Shown here piece by piece: positions 28,308 through 37,011 of a DNA stretch of 64,000 bases (position 1 is the first letter of the stretch; each line of letters begins with the position of its first letter). The DNA is from Polaribacter glomeratus (lineage in GTDB: Bacteria; Bacteroidota; Bacteroidia; Flavobacteriales; Flavobacteriaceae). The translations under genes and the position numbers were made by a program. The stretch spans positions 263,319 to 327,318 of the forward strand of contig NZ_MSCM01000002.1 of assembly GCF_002954665.1 (NCBI RefSeq), read 5' to 3'. The notes beneath the pieces are model-generated. The model was not told where the DNA came from. It saw only the letters and a program-made list of their open reading frames with translations, and searched no databases.

Positions 28308-28696
28308 TTAACGTTCTAGTTCTTCTGATAACTTTTTATTATCTTTTAATTTTTCAATTTCAAAATCTCTTTTTTGATGTTTTGGATTTAAAACTTCTTT
28401 GAAGGTCTTTTCATTGAAATGAATATCTCTTTCTATGCTCAATCCAAAGGGTAATTCAAGGTTTTCTAATTCATCAATGGAAAAATATCCCCATTCATCA
28501 AAAATTCCATTTTCACTAGGAACTAGGTTTTGAACATAGCCAAAACAAATATTATTTTCAGGATTGTATTCAGAAGCCAACCACGTTGCACCTCCTACAG
28601 GCGAGAAATATTTAGCAATAATTCTAGGGTTTTTACCTCACTTTGATTGCCTACTTCTGCAAATATTTTTTCTAATTCTGGTGTTATCATTTTCAT
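28308..28696 (-). pseudogene. Second DUF2958 gene, broken by a one-base deletion
   Basis: Reading from the ATG at 28696 gives the DUF2958 start MKMITPELEKIFAEVGNQSE and then hits TAG. If the A5 run near 28632 had one more A, the frame would continue into the intact downstream ORF (ASEYNPENNICFGYV, WGYFSIDELE, FGLSIERDIHF) with the missing family block in place (NPRIIAKYFSPVGGATW). The gene is thus a paralogue of 27888-28262 interrupted by a homopolymer indel, either real or a sequencing error. The tail is NKKLSEELER. The ATG lies 2 bp past the T4CP stop. Confidence 0.75.
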
Positions 28697-28698
28697 AG

Positions 28699-30192
28699 CT
28701 ATTCTGTTTTAGGGTTTGTATCAACTTCTTCTTCAATTTCTGATGTTGTTTCAGAAGCTTTCATATATTTACCTAGAGGTAAATATTGAGCGGTGTAATT
28801 CAAGGAAGGTCTTGGCTCATAATCTTCTGGTAATTCTATTTCCATTGCTTTTACAAAAGCTTTAATTTTGTAATATGGTTTTACTTTACAATACAAAGCT
28901 TTCATACCTCCATTTGGAATGACCAAAACTCGTTCTTTAGGCATCGTTCTAATTTCTGAACCTGTCATTAAAGGCCTAGTTCTTAATACTTTTCTCTCTT
29001 TATCTTCGTAATACTGATAGTCTCCTAAAGCTTTGGATATTCTATCGCATTCATCATTTAAACCTGTCATGTAGACCTTACAGGCGTTATTAAGGATGCT
29101 TTTGGCATTGTACTGCCCATAGTTTTCATAAAGTTGGTTCTCACTCTGAAGTACTCCAAGAATAGACATGTATTTTCTTGCATTTGCAAGTACGTTGGAG
29201 AGTCCTGGCAATGGAATAGAACTCAATTCATCAATCAACAAATACAAGTCGTTATCTGCTTTTTTTGGAATTGAGCGAAATACTTCTGTGAATAATTGTT
29301 CGAAAAATATCCCAAAAATTGGACTATAATAATCCATATTTGAAATATTACAATTCAAAAACAAGACCATCTTCTGGGTTCTCATTTTAACAAAATCAAA
29401 CGAATCGATACTCGTAACATCGCAAAGAGAAGGATCTTTCCCTATAAATGAGAGATGAGAAATTGCAGAACTAATAATGTTAGATTTTGTCTTCTCACTA
29501 TTTGCAATAACACTTTTATAAGCACGCCACTGGCTTTCTGTACTTTTATCCGCAAAAAGTCCATTAACGACATCTTCGTTTCCAGCTAAGTTTTCCAGTA
29601 AATAATATACATTAGCAATATTTTGATAAATCTTTGAGGTGTTCTCTAAAAGAAATTCAATCAGCAAACTAATAAGTTCAATAGATTTTAAATCCCAAAA
29701 ATCAGAGGACTTCTTTCCATTTTTCTGAACTAACATCGTTGCTACTTTTGTTACATCTGATTGTGTTTTAATTCTATGAAGTGGATTGTAGTAAATCGAT
29801 TGTTTCTTTTTGTCTGGATCAAAACTATAGACCTCATACCCTTGATGAATAAAGTAATTACGCATTTTTGAAAGCTCTCCAGAAGGATTATTAATGATCA
29901 TACTCGCTGGCTTTTTTGCTTGCGAAATATTTAAGGCACTGGGCACTAAAAAAACTGTTGATTTTCCTACACCACTGGGCGCAAAACATAATAAATGTTC
30001 TTTGGATTTTTTGGGTGTAAGAAATTTTGTTCCAGTAATTGAAAGTCCTTCGTATCTGGAAGAAATTAATTGACTTTCTTTTCCAAACTTTGCAGAAAGA
30101 CTGTTTTTGTTTCCTACCATTTGCTGTAAAATGGTATCTAAAAATTCTTCTCCTTTTTCTGAAATCTCTATAAGTATGTTTTGAATATTCAT
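28699..30192 (-). CDS. Type IV coupling protein, TraG/VirD4 family, without N-terminal membrane domain
   Basis: The 497-residue ATPase has Walker A in CFAPSGVGKSTVF (about residues 69-81) and Walker B in DLYLLIDELSS, with the family block LPGLSNVLANARKYMSILG. T4CPs bring the relaxosome to the secretion channel. This one starts near the ATPase core and lacks the two N-terminal membrane helices usual in TraG/VirD4. A 43-codon membrane peptide gene overlaps its start by 4 bp and may supply the anchor. The C terminus does not carry the LER tail. Confidence 0.85.
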   Translation of the reverse strand: MNIQNILIEISEKGEEFLDTILQQMVGNKNSLSAKFGKESQLISSRYEGLSITGTKFLTPKKSKEHLLCFAPSGVGKSTVFLVPSALNISQAKKPASMIINNPSGELSKMRNYFIHQGYEVYSFDPDKKKQSIYYNPLHRIKTQSDVTKVATMLVQKNGKKSSDFWDLKSIELISLLIEFLLENTSKIYQNIANVYYLLENLAGNEDVVNGLFADKSTESQWRAYKSVIANSEKTKSNIISSAISHLSFIGKDPSLCDVTSIDSFDFVKMRTQKMVLFLNCNISNMDYYSPIFGIFFEQLFTEVFRSIPKKADNDLYLLIDELSSIPLPGLSNVLANARKYMSILGVLQSENQLYENYGQYNAKSILNNACKVYMTGLNDECDRISKALGDYQYYEDKERKVLRTRPLMTGSEIRTMPKERVLVIPNGGMKALYCKVKPYYKIKAFVKAMEIELPEDYEPRPSLNYTAQYLPLGKYMKASETTSEIEEEVDTNPKTE

Positions 30193-30320
30193 TTGTCTAA
30201 AAGTTGTTTGAATGCGTTATTAAATGCTTGTAAAACTAATTCTCCTGCTTTAGTAATCGTATAGGTGCAAATCAGCACTATCTTCCATAAAAATTTAAGT
30301 AGTGTTCCGAGTATTTTCAT
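30189..30320 (-). CDS. 43-residue membrane peptide coupled to the T4CP gene
   Basis: This short ORF starts with ATG at 30320 and ends in TGA overlapping the T4CP ATG (ATGA). The peptide has one hydrophobic segment (LLKFLWKIVLICTYTI) followed by an amphipathic helix (ELVLQAFNNAFKQLL). The coupling and the absence of membrane helices in the T4CP suggest it is translated and may tether the ATPase to the membrane. I know of no homologue by eye. Confidence 0.55.
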   Translation of the reverse strand: MKILGTLLKFLWKIVLICTYTITKAGELVLQAFNNAFKQLLDK

Positions 30321-30322
30321 TA

Positions 30323-31030
30323 TTAAAGTGTTATTCTATTTTCAATTCCTATCTGTAATTTCAAACCAGAATCTTTAAAAAGTTCTTGATACACAATTGT
30401 CATTTTTTCAAATAATCGATTGTTTATTCTGTCTGTGGGGTAATAAATAATATAGAGTTCTACGCCTTCTAATTTTGGTATCGTTATCTGCGATTGGATA
30501 TATTGAACTACTTTATTAGGTTCTTTAATTAGCAATCTTTGATTATGGGTTTTATAGACATTGAACACATCCGAAGCTTCTAATATGTCGCTATACAAAA
30601 GCACCACCTTCCGAGTTGTTTTAGAGGTTTGTATTTCTTTCAATTGTTTGAGCAATGGATTTAGAATACTTGAACTTCGGTATGTGTTTTTCTCCTTATT
30701 TTTTAAAGCAAACAATGTATCTATGCGTAAATAAAATTTTTGAATATCTGCCTTACGTTGTAATGAGTTCCCAAAAGGATCTGCTACGGCTATGGAGGCT
30801 CCAAAAGATTTATTAATACTTGTATTTGTAATTGTCTGAAAACGAAAGATTCTTTTTCCATTTTGATACAGTTCATCATCAAAAAAATATTTAATCTGTG
30901 AAATACTGGGTTTTGGAATCGTCAAATCTGTTCTATCTGACAATACCGTTAAAGAAATAGATTGTGTTGGAAGATTATTACAACCCCAAATACCTAGTAC
31001 CAGAGTTATGAGTTGAAAACTATTTTTCAT
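30323..31030 (-). CDS. Conjugation-operon lipoprotein
   Basis: This 235-residue protein has a lipoprotein signal ending in LGIWGC (Cys17). The mature part includes an alpha/beta-type stretch (RKVVLLYSDILEASDVFNVYK) reminiscent of a vWA-like fold, but without a clear MIDAS. It overlaps the upstream membrane-protein gene by 11 bp and lies 2 bp from the 43-residue peptide gene. Its function is unknown. An envelope component of the transfer apparatus is plausible from context. Confidence 0.55.
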   Translation of the reverse strand: MKNSFQLITLVLGIWGCNNLPTQSISLTVLSDRTDLTIPKPSISQIKYFFDDELYQNGKRIFRFQTITNTSINKSFGASIAVADPFGNSLQRKADIQKFYLRIDTLFALKNKEKNTYRSSSILNPLLKQLKEIQTSKTTRKVVLLYSDILEASDVFNVYKTHNQRLLIKEPNKVVQYIQSQITIPKLEGVELYIIYYPTDRINNRLFEKMTIVYQELFKDSGLKLQIGIENRITL

Positions 31031-32153
31031 TTGTTGGAAATTTTTCGTTTAAATTTTGATAATTCAGTTTGAGTTTTGGCAAATCTTTTTCTACATCTCC
31101 TGTAAATAAAACTTCACAAGTGCCATTGGTTTTTAAATACAATTCCATTTTAAAAAGTTCAAAACAACCTCTCATTCGGGTTACGATTTCATCTTCGGTT
31201 TGTTTTCCCAATAAGAGTATTTGAAAGCGGTCAGTTAATTTTTCTCGAAGTTCTGGATTGATGGCTGATTTTTGTTGGCACAAATCTTCTCGAATTGTTT
31301 CCAATTTTTGAATTTCTTTGACATCATTCAGATATTTCTTATAAGCCAAAATAACCTCCTGTGTTGGTTTAAAAGCTAAAATGATCCAAGTAGAGATGGT
31401 GTATGCAAATGCATTCACAATTGTAAATACAAGCGGACTTGTATTATAGATTTCTGCCATTTCTTGGTTAAGTGCAGTCATATATTGGATGCGCATCATC
31501 GAGAAAAAATAAAAAACTATTACAATAGGAATTAGAAATAAAAAAAATAATAGCAGTTCTCGTTTTGGTTTACCTTGCCCATACTTCCTGATTTTGTCCG
31601 GAATAAAATGAGAGTACCAATACACACAGATTCCTGTCAAAATTGCCATCCCAAAACTTGAAATTTTTGAACCTCCTAGACTATCTAATGCATCGAAATT
31701 ACTAATGAGTTCCATCGTTGCAATTAGAATCAAAATTGGAATAAAAAAATAGAACCACTTACGAACAACTGTTCTGTGTCTTTTTCCTGCATCATCAAAT
31801 TTTCCTTTTAAAGGAGCAATTTTATCATCTACTTGTGTAATTTTCCTATCAATATTTATTATTTCATCATTAGAGTCTGATATATGAGATTGTCCTCGTA
31901 GTTTTTGAACATCACCAACCAATTTAGAATTGGTGTAATCTACCAGATACTGATAATCTGTAATAAGAGAGCCTATAAAATCTCTTATTTTGGCAGTTTT
32001 TACCATCTTTTTGAAATCCATTACCGAAAGTTTTACGGCTGTTTTTTGATGTCCTTCTTTGTAGGATATATCCTGCTTTTGGATGTATGCTGATAACTCT
32101 GTATCAACTAATCTTGAAAAGTTTGTTTCGGTTACTTTGTTTCTTTTTTTCAT
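31020..32153 (-). CDS. Polytopic membrane protein of the conjugation operon
   Basis: This 377-residue protein has a charged N-terminal region with possible coiled coil (about 60-130), four membrane segments (about 133-155, 165-185, 200-225 and 240-262: WFYFFIPILILIATM, GMAILTGICVYWY, LLLFFLFLIPIVIVFYFF, FTIVNAFAYTISTWIILAF) and a helical cytoplasmic end. I do not recognise a named family. Its position in the T4CP operon suggests a transfer-related membrane component. Confidence 0.55.
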   Translation of the reverse strand: MKKRNKVTETNFSRLVDTELSAYIQKQDISYKEGHQKTAVKLSVMDFKKMVKTAKIRDFIGSLITDYQYLVDYTNSKLVGDVQKLRGQSHISDSNDEIINIDRKITQVDDKIAPLKGKFDDAGKRHRTVVRKWFYFFIPILILIATMELISNFDALDSLGGSKISSFGMAILTGICVYWYSHFIPDKIRKYGQGKPKRELLLFFLFLIPIVIVFYFFSMMRIQYMTALNQEMAEIYNTSPLVFTIVNAFAYTISTWIILAFKPTQEVILAYKKYLNDVKEIQKLETIREDLCQQKSAINPELREKLTDRFQILLLGKQTEDEIVTRMRGCFELFKMELYLKTNGTCEVLFTGDVEKDLPKLKLNYQNLNEKFPTNEK

Positions 32154-32155
32154 CT

Positions 32156-32254
32156 TTATTTGGTTCTAGTGTTATACATTGTATGATTTCTCATTTTCCA
32201 ATTTGCTTTTGATTGGAAATGTTTATTGACTATCTGTGTAATTTTTGTTTTCAT
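32156..32254 (-). CDS. 32-residue basic peptide, possible small operon gene
   Basis: An ATG at 32254 opens a 32-codon frame rich in Lys/Asn that stops 2 bp before the membrane-protein ATG. Basic composition and tight spacing are the only support. It may be a leader peptide or chance. Confidence 0.3.
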   Translation of the reverse strand: MKTKITQIVNKHFQSKANWKMRNHTMYNTRTK

Positions 32255-32317
32255 TTTGTTATTTATTTAGAGTTAGAAAAAGAACAGTACACCTTTAAAT
32301 AGTTGTACTGTATTAGA

Positions 32318-32797
32318 TTAAGCTACAAGTTGTTGTTGTAGCCAGATAAATTTTGAACTATTTGGAGTAAACCTCAATGCATTTGTTACTATACGTTGAG
32401 ACTTCGCTTTGATGTAAGGTCCTTCGTAATCATCTGTTGAAAATTTACTGGCAATAAACTTTACATAGGCTCTGGTAAAATGATATTCATCACATCTAAC
32501 TTTTACGTCATTCTTATATGCAGTAACATCCATTGTATCAATTAACCCAGAGGCTAATTCTAAATGTTCTATGATATTTTCACTTTGAAAGTAATTGAAG
32601 TGATGTCTTACATTTAAGTATTGGTAGTAGACAAAACAATAGGGACTTAAATAAGAAGGATTAATTTTAAACAACTTTTCTTCAACCAATTCTGGTTGGA
32701 ATGTACGTCCGTTAATTAGTCTGTGAATGGCTTCTAAACGACTGATTTGTGAAGTTGGTTTTCTTGTCGTCTTTCTGTTTAAATTTAGATTTCTCAT
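32318..32797 (-). CDS. Hypothetical protein at head of the conjugation operon
   Basis: I do not recognise this 159-residue protein. It is basic at the N terminus (RNLNLNRKTTRKPTSQ), then mixed alpha with many aromatic residues (SYLSPYCFVYYQYLNVRHHF). It is the first gene of the minus-strand operon. The five-copy repeat block at 33012-33059 lies about 215 bp upstream. Confidence 0.45.
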   Translation of the reverse strand: MRNLNLNRKTTRKPTSQISRLEAIHRLINGRTFQPELVEEKLFKINPSYLSPYCFVYYQYLNVRHHFNYFQSENIIEHLELASGLIDTMDVTAYKNDVKVRCDEYHFTRAYVKFIASKFSTDDYEGPYIKAKSQRIVTNALRFTPNSSKFIWLQQQLVA

Positions 32798-33011
32798 TTT
32801 TAGTAGTATTAAAATTAAACTTCATTTTAATGCTACTTCGAGATTGACTTTTATATCATATATGATACACTTTTGTTAGTTCATTTTGAGAGTTCAGAGT
32901 CTCAATTTGAATTAGCTAAAGCCTCAACCTTTTCGAAGTTGCGTTGTCGTTAACAGCGGCTACCTTGTTTTACACTTGGTAGTTTTTTTATTTTCGACAC
33001 TACAAATAGAG

Positions 33012-33059
33012 TTGGGCAGATTCAGGGCAACTTGGGCAAAGTTGGGCAACTTTTAGGCA
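33012..33059. repeat. Five helically phased TTGGGCA repeats
   Basis: TTGGGCA occurs at 33012, 33032 and 33042, with variants CAGGGCA at 33023 and TTAGGCA at 33053. Steps are 11, 9, 10 and 11 bp, about one DNA turn each. The block lies between divergent genes, 40 bp before the TPR gene, and looks like a multi-site operator or iteron-like binding region. Confidence 0.6.
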
Positions 33060-33098
33060 CGCACATTTTTGCATATCTTAGCAATATAATAATCCACT

Positions 33099-35309
33099 AT
33101 GCCTAGTACAAGAATCACTTTAGAAGAAGGTAAGAAGCTTTTAGATGAGTTTGATAATGCGTTCAAAAAATTTTATCAAAATTCGGATGAACATTTAAAA
33201 ATCTCAACAGAAAGGACTAATACGAAAACACACAAATTCTACGGACAAGCATCTAAAGATGTTAAAGAATTTGTAGATAAAGATGGATTTTCAAATTCTT
33301 GGATTTGGAGTCTTTTTATTGATGAGCAATTAAAAAAAAATAAAGTTAGAAGGAGGTACTTCAATAATACTTATTTAAACTACATAGAGAAGTTGATTGT
33401 ATTTTATCAAGATCATATTTTCATTAAATACGATAGTGAAAAAAAAGTTATTTTCAAAAAGATTGATGAAAATCGGAAACTTTATGAAGTTACAAAAACC
33501 TCTGATTTTGTAGAGGAAAACAGGTTGTATGAAAATCATCAGAAATTTATAGATGAGAAAAAGGGAATAGAGATAGAAAAAATAAATTCAATAATTTATT
33601 ACAAAGCTTTCGGTTTCATTGTTGTTTCATTATTTATTTTTATGTATTTTCTTAACACTGAATGGAATAATCAAAAAGTCGAAAAAAATTTAAAACCTAT
33701 AGAAAGTAAAAAGGATATTGAAAATGTAACATTAGGGATTAATGGGAATATGTCATGTTATTTTCCTAAATCAAGAAAATATAAAATTATTATAGTTCCT
33801 TTTAAAAGACAAATTACACTTAATAAAATTAATAAAGATATCGGCGCAATTATAGAAGAAAGACTCAATAAAATTAATAATAGAGATAGCTTAAATATTG
33901 AAATTCATTATTGCTCAAATTTTATTTACGATAAAAAAGCCTCTGATGGAGATGAGCATAACTATTACAAACGTATTATGAACGAATTTAATGCAGATCA
34001 TATAATTTATGGAAGTACAAAGGATATATCCAATGAAGTAAATTTGGATTTAACAAAAATTCGACTCAATTATCACACTAATACTAAAGAAAAAATTCAA
34101 AGTAGCCTAGATTGTAATAATCAATACAATTATAAACTTACTACTCTTTCAGATTTATTTAATGGAAAGTTATTAGAAGACATTGAATATCTCATATATT
34201 GGAATTCAGTAATTAGTGCGTTCGGTAATGATAAATATATTCAAGCCATAAAATATTCTGATTTCATTCTAGACTCATTAAACAGATCAAATCCTGAAAT
34301 ATTTAAAATCAAAGCATTAAGTTATTACTTTTTGGATCAAAATAATAAGGCGATAAATAATTTAGATCATATTATAAAAACATATCCTAATTATGATAAA
34401 ATAAGTGATATATATAATACAAGAGCATTTTTTAAATTCAGAAACTATGATTCTTCTGCAATATTAGATTTAAATGAAGCGCTAAAAACAGATAAAGACT
34501 CATTTTCGGGGATTTATTCAAATATGGGTTATTATTATAGAGAAATTGATAAAGATGATAAAAAAGTTATTGAATCATATGATAAAGCAATAGAATTAGC
34601 TGAATCAGATAGACTAAAAGCTTATATAATTAATAATAAACAATTTTTTTTATTTGAAAAAGGTCGTTATTATGAAGCTTTAGAATTAAGTGAAAAAGCA
34701 ATAAAACTAGTTCCAAACGGATATTGTTTTTGGTTAAATAAAGGAACAAACTTGTTTGCTTTGGGAAGAATTTATGAAGCTATGGAAGCCATTAATCATT
34801 CCATATCTTTAAATCCTGACTATCATTTATCTTATGTTTGGAAAGGTGAAGTTTTAGAATATCAAGGTTTCTCTACTGATGCTATCTTTTTCGCTCAAAA
34901 ATCAATGGATATTAGCCCCTCTTTTAGAGCTTATGATTTTTTAATAACTAAATATATGAATCTTAATAAATTTTCAAATGCATTAAATCTTACTAGTCAA
35001 GCATTAAAAATGGAAGCGAATAATATTTATATTTTGTTTGATAAACTTTTAGTCTATCAAAGAATGAAAGATTGTAATATAGAAATTGAAGAACTCTCTA
35101 AAACTATCAATAAAATATCTCCAACAATAAACGTAATTCTTGATCACAACTTTAACTTCGTAACAATATTCCCCGAATTTGATTCTCTTTCAAATAAAAC
35201 ACCTAATTATAGAAGAATAGTAATCCCTAAAAAGTTTGAAGACATCTCTATTGAAGAAATAAAAGACTTAATCGATAATGGTACCTACCATGAAATTAAA
35301 GAGAACTAA
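33099..35309 (+). CDS. Single-pass membrane protein with C-terminal TPR repeats
   Basis: The 736-residue protein has a charged cytoplasmic N-terminal domain, one membrane helix near residues 168-185 (AFGFIVVSLFIFMYFL), a middle domain (230-350), and then about 8-9 TPR-like repeats (for example NMGYYYREIDKDDKKVIESYDKAIEL in pattern, EKGRYYEALELSEKAI, LSYVWKGEVLEYQGF). It is AT-richer than the conjugation genes. TPR membrane proteins often scaffold other proteins. No partner is evident. It may be cargo rather than transfer machinery. Confidence 0.6.
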   Translation: MPSTRITLEEGKKLLDEFDNAFKKFYQNSDEHLKISTERTNTKTHKFYGQASKDVKEFVDKDGFSNSWIWSLFIDEQLKKNKVRRRYFNNTYLNYIEKLIVFYQDHIFIKYDSEKKVIFKKIDENRKLYEVTKTSDFVEENRLYENHQKFIDEKKGIEIEKINSIIYYKAFGFIVVSLFIFMYFLNTEWNNQKVEKNLKPIESKKDIENVTLGINGNMSCYFPKSRKYKIIIVPFKRQITLNKINKDIGAIIEERLNKINNRDSLNIEIHYCSNFIYDKKASDGDEHNYYKRIMNEFNADHIIYGSTKDISNEVNLDLTKIRLNYHTNTKEKIQSSLDCNNQYNYKLTTLSDLFNGKLLEDIEYLIYWNSVISAFGNDKYIQAIKYSDFILDSLNRSNPEIFKIKALSYYFLDQNNKAINNLDHIIKTYPNYDKISDIYNTRAFFKFRNYDSSAILDLNEALKTDKDSFSGIYSNMGYYYREIDKDDKKVIESYDKAIELAESDRLKAYIINNKQFFLFEKGRYYEALELSEKAIKLVPNGYCFWLNKGTNLFALGRIYEAMEAINHSISLNPDYHLSYVWKGEVLEYQGFSTDAIFFAQKSMDISPSFRAYDFLITKYMNLNKFSNALNLTSQALKMEANNIYILFDKLLVYQRMKDCNIEIEELSKTINKISPTINVILDHNFNFVTIFPEFDSLSNKTPNYRRIVIPKKFEDISIEEIKDLIDNGTYHEIKEN

Positions 35310-35369
35310 ATTCAGCATAATGTACCTTTAATAAAAATATTTTCTAGGAAGATAGCTTCTAAAAAAACA

Positions 35370-35402
35370 AAAACTCCAACAAGAAGTTTGCTGGAGTTTC
35401 AA
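35370..35402. terminator. Bidirectional terminator between TPR gene and toxin gene
   Basis: The stem AAACTCCA / TGGAGTTT (35374 to 35401) lies between convergent genes with flanking A/T runs. Confidence 0.7.
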
Positions 35403-35403
35403 A

Positions 35404-35703
35404 CTATTTGATTTTTAACTTCTTTGGGTTTTGTCTACTATCCCATACTGTCAGTACTTCAATCGTCGAATCAGTAATTCGATACACTAATTGAAAATGT
35501 CTTACAACACGAATACGAATTCCATCGAATTCTGTTTGCATACCAGCTTCTGGAAAAATCGCTGTTAAGTTCATCACTTCATTAAAAAGGCTCTCTAATT
35601 TTTTAGGATAAGAAATCGATTTATTTTTATGAATCCAATATTCATAAATTGCCATCTTATCTTTTATTGCCCTGTAAGTCCACTTGATTTCTCTTGTAGC
35701 CAT
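35404..35703 (-). CDS. ParE/RelE-type toxin
   Basis: This 99-residue protein has the RelE/ParE fold pattern: helices with YRAIKDKMAIYEYWI, then the strands IRIRVVRHFQLVYRIT and IEVLTVWDSRQNP. The conserved Arg/Tyr and the DxRQNP-like end match the ParE branch, whose members poison gyrase, though some cut mRNA. It overlaps the antitoxin gene by 40 bp, typical of translational coupling. The pair should stabilise the mobile region. Confidence 0.85.
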   Translation of the reverse strand: MATREIKWTYRAIKDKMAIYEYWIHKNKSISYPKKLESLFNEVMNLTAIFPEAGMQTEFDGIRIRVVRHFQLVYRITDSTIEVLTVWDSRQNPKKLKIK

Positions 35704-35915
35704 TTTGAGATAATGTTACTCGATTCTTGCTGATTGTAAATATTCCCATTATCAGCGTCTTTTATTCCTTCTTCCACTAATTGTTTTTCCGACATAGAAA
35801 ATTGATACATCTGATCCATTTCAGATTCTGTAGATATTAGACTTAAAATACTATCTAAAATTTCAGGATTATTGATGGAATTTACCTTTTCTATAATTAT
35901 TTCTTTAATACTCAT
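35664..35915 (-). CDS. Antitoxin of the ParE/RelE-type pair
   Basis: The 83-residue protein is encoded directly upstream of the toxin, with a 40-bp overlap. The centre (MYQFSMSEKQLVEEGIKDADNGNIY) resembles Bacteroidota antitoxins of RelE/ParE pairs, and the C terminus (NIISKWLQE) would bind the toxin. No strong DNA-binding motif is visible, so autoregulation may need the complex. Confidence 0.75.
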   Translation of the reverse strand: MSIKEIIIEKVNSINNPEILDSILSLISTESEMDQMYQFSMSEKQLVEEGIKDADNGNIYNQQESSNIISKWLQEKSSGLTGQ

Positions 35916-36007
35916 AATCGTTGTGTTTCATTCAAATTTACAAATTTTTATTATTATGTACTACTTAAAAAGAGTATAACATTGGTGCTTATATAAGTAA
36001 ATAACAA

Positions 36008-36496
36008 CTACTCCAAATAATAATGAGTCAACATGAGTGAAAAAGTATCAAAAAGTCCCATTTGGTAATGTTCCGCCATCCAAGGCAATCTTTTGTGAGG
36101 TGCTTTATCTCTTAATTCTGGATACCAATTTAAAACCACCATTGCAATTTCATATTTGGTTTTGGCTTCAAAAGACAAAAAAGTTTGCTTGATTTGCGAG
36201 CGTGAATAACTTTTTAGATTTAGATTTTTGGCACGTGCTAATTGCAGAATAGCATCAATAATTCTCTTTTGACGATTCGATATTTTTCTAGATTTGTAAT
36301 CTAACAATAGTACGATGTCTGGTTTGCAATACTCAAACAACCACTTCACTTTTTTCATATACTTGTGATGAGATATTGGCTGTACTTTTTTGATTCCATA
36401 ATCTAAAATCTCTTTTGGTCCTTCACAGATCACAAACCCAACACCAAAAGTATTCGGATACATTGCCAGTGTAATCTTCTGTTGTTTATTTACCAT
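36008..36496 (-). CDS. RuvC/RNase H-fold-like protein with degenerate active site
   Basis: The start is chosen at ATG 36496 (MVNKQQK), which overlaps the XRE stop by 11 bp. A longer frame opens at 36532. The 162-residue product has a RuvC-like outline: strand 1 ITLAMYPNTFGVGFVICEG, strand 4 PDIVLLLDYKSR, and a late helix GLFDTFSLMLTHYY where RuvC carries its last Asp. The first catalytic Asp (usually AxDPG) is Tyr here, and the second acid is not in its usual place. It may have become a DNA-binding partner of the coupled XRE protein. The family call is by pattern only. Confidence 0.45.
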   Translation of the reverse strand: MVNKQQKITLAMYPNTFGVGFVICEGPKEILDYGIKKVQPISHHKYMKKVKWLFEYCKPDIVLLLDYKSRKISNRQKRIIDAILQLARAKNLNLKSYSRSQIKQTFLSFEAKTKYEIAMVVLNWYPELRDKAPHKRLPWMAEHYQMGLFDTFSLMLTHYYLE

Positions 36497-36851
36497 CTTG
36501 CTCTTTTTCACTGATATCTTGTAAACACCCAATATTGTTCAGCACTTCATATAAAGCTACAATTCTTTTTTTAAGCTTTGGAGTTGTCATCTCTTCCTCT
36601 AATTGACTTATTAGTGATGTTGTCTTGCTATTGACAGCATCAATCATTGTCAACAGACTATATTTAAATAGTTTTTTCAATGGTGTTTTGGTAATAATGT
36701 GATAGGCTATGATGACACGAACTGGAGGTTGCTTCTTCCCTGTTTCATATTTGGATAGATTGGAGAAATCCATGTCCAAAAGATAGGCCATATCTTGAAG
36801 AGTTAAGTTTGCGCTCCGTCGTGCTTGTTTTAAGTAGTTGATAATATTCAT
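36486..36851 (-). CDS. XRE-family regulator of the integrative element
   Basis: The 121-residue protein has an N-terminal HTH_XRE domain (YLKQARRSANLTLQDMAYLL, DFSNLSKYETGKKQPPVRVI) and a helical C terminus. It is encoded just upstream of, and overlapping, the RuvC-like gene. A perfect 9-bp palindrome containing TGCTTTTTGGTA lies 80 bp upstream, and the same 12-mer recurs before two other units of the element, so it may regulate itself, the RepO-like gene and the T4CP/integrase promoters. Confidence 0.75.
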   Translation of the reverse strand: MNIINYLKQARRSANLTLQDMAYLLDMDFSNLSKYETGKKQPPVRVIIAYHIITKTPLKKLFKYSLLTMIDAVNSKTTSLISQLEEEMTTPKLKKRIVALYEVLNNIGCLQDISEKEQDGK

Positions 36852-36930
36852 ATATTATTATAGAAGCCATAGGGGTTAGTCTCCTATGTCTTTTAGTATA
36901 CTAGCTCTAGAAGTATTTGTTCTGGAGTTA

Positions 36931-36957
36931 TGCTTTTTGGTACTGTGATACCAAAAA
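36931..36957. promoter_or_regulatory. Candidate operator copy 1 (TGCTTTTTGGTA palindrome)
   Basis: The palindrome TTTTTGGTA / TACCAAAAA has perfect 9-bp arms and a 6-nt spacer, and is preceded by TGC. It lies upstream of the XRE gene at 36851. Confidence 0.5.
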
Positions 36958-37011
36958 AAATCGCTGTCGTACAAAATATGTTGATGAAGTGTGTATAAGG
37001 TTAGTCGACTA

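Noticed and set aside
33011..33059. CRISPR-like repeat
   Set aside because: Units of 7 bp with 10-bp period have no spacers. No CRISPR array or cas gene is visible in the window.
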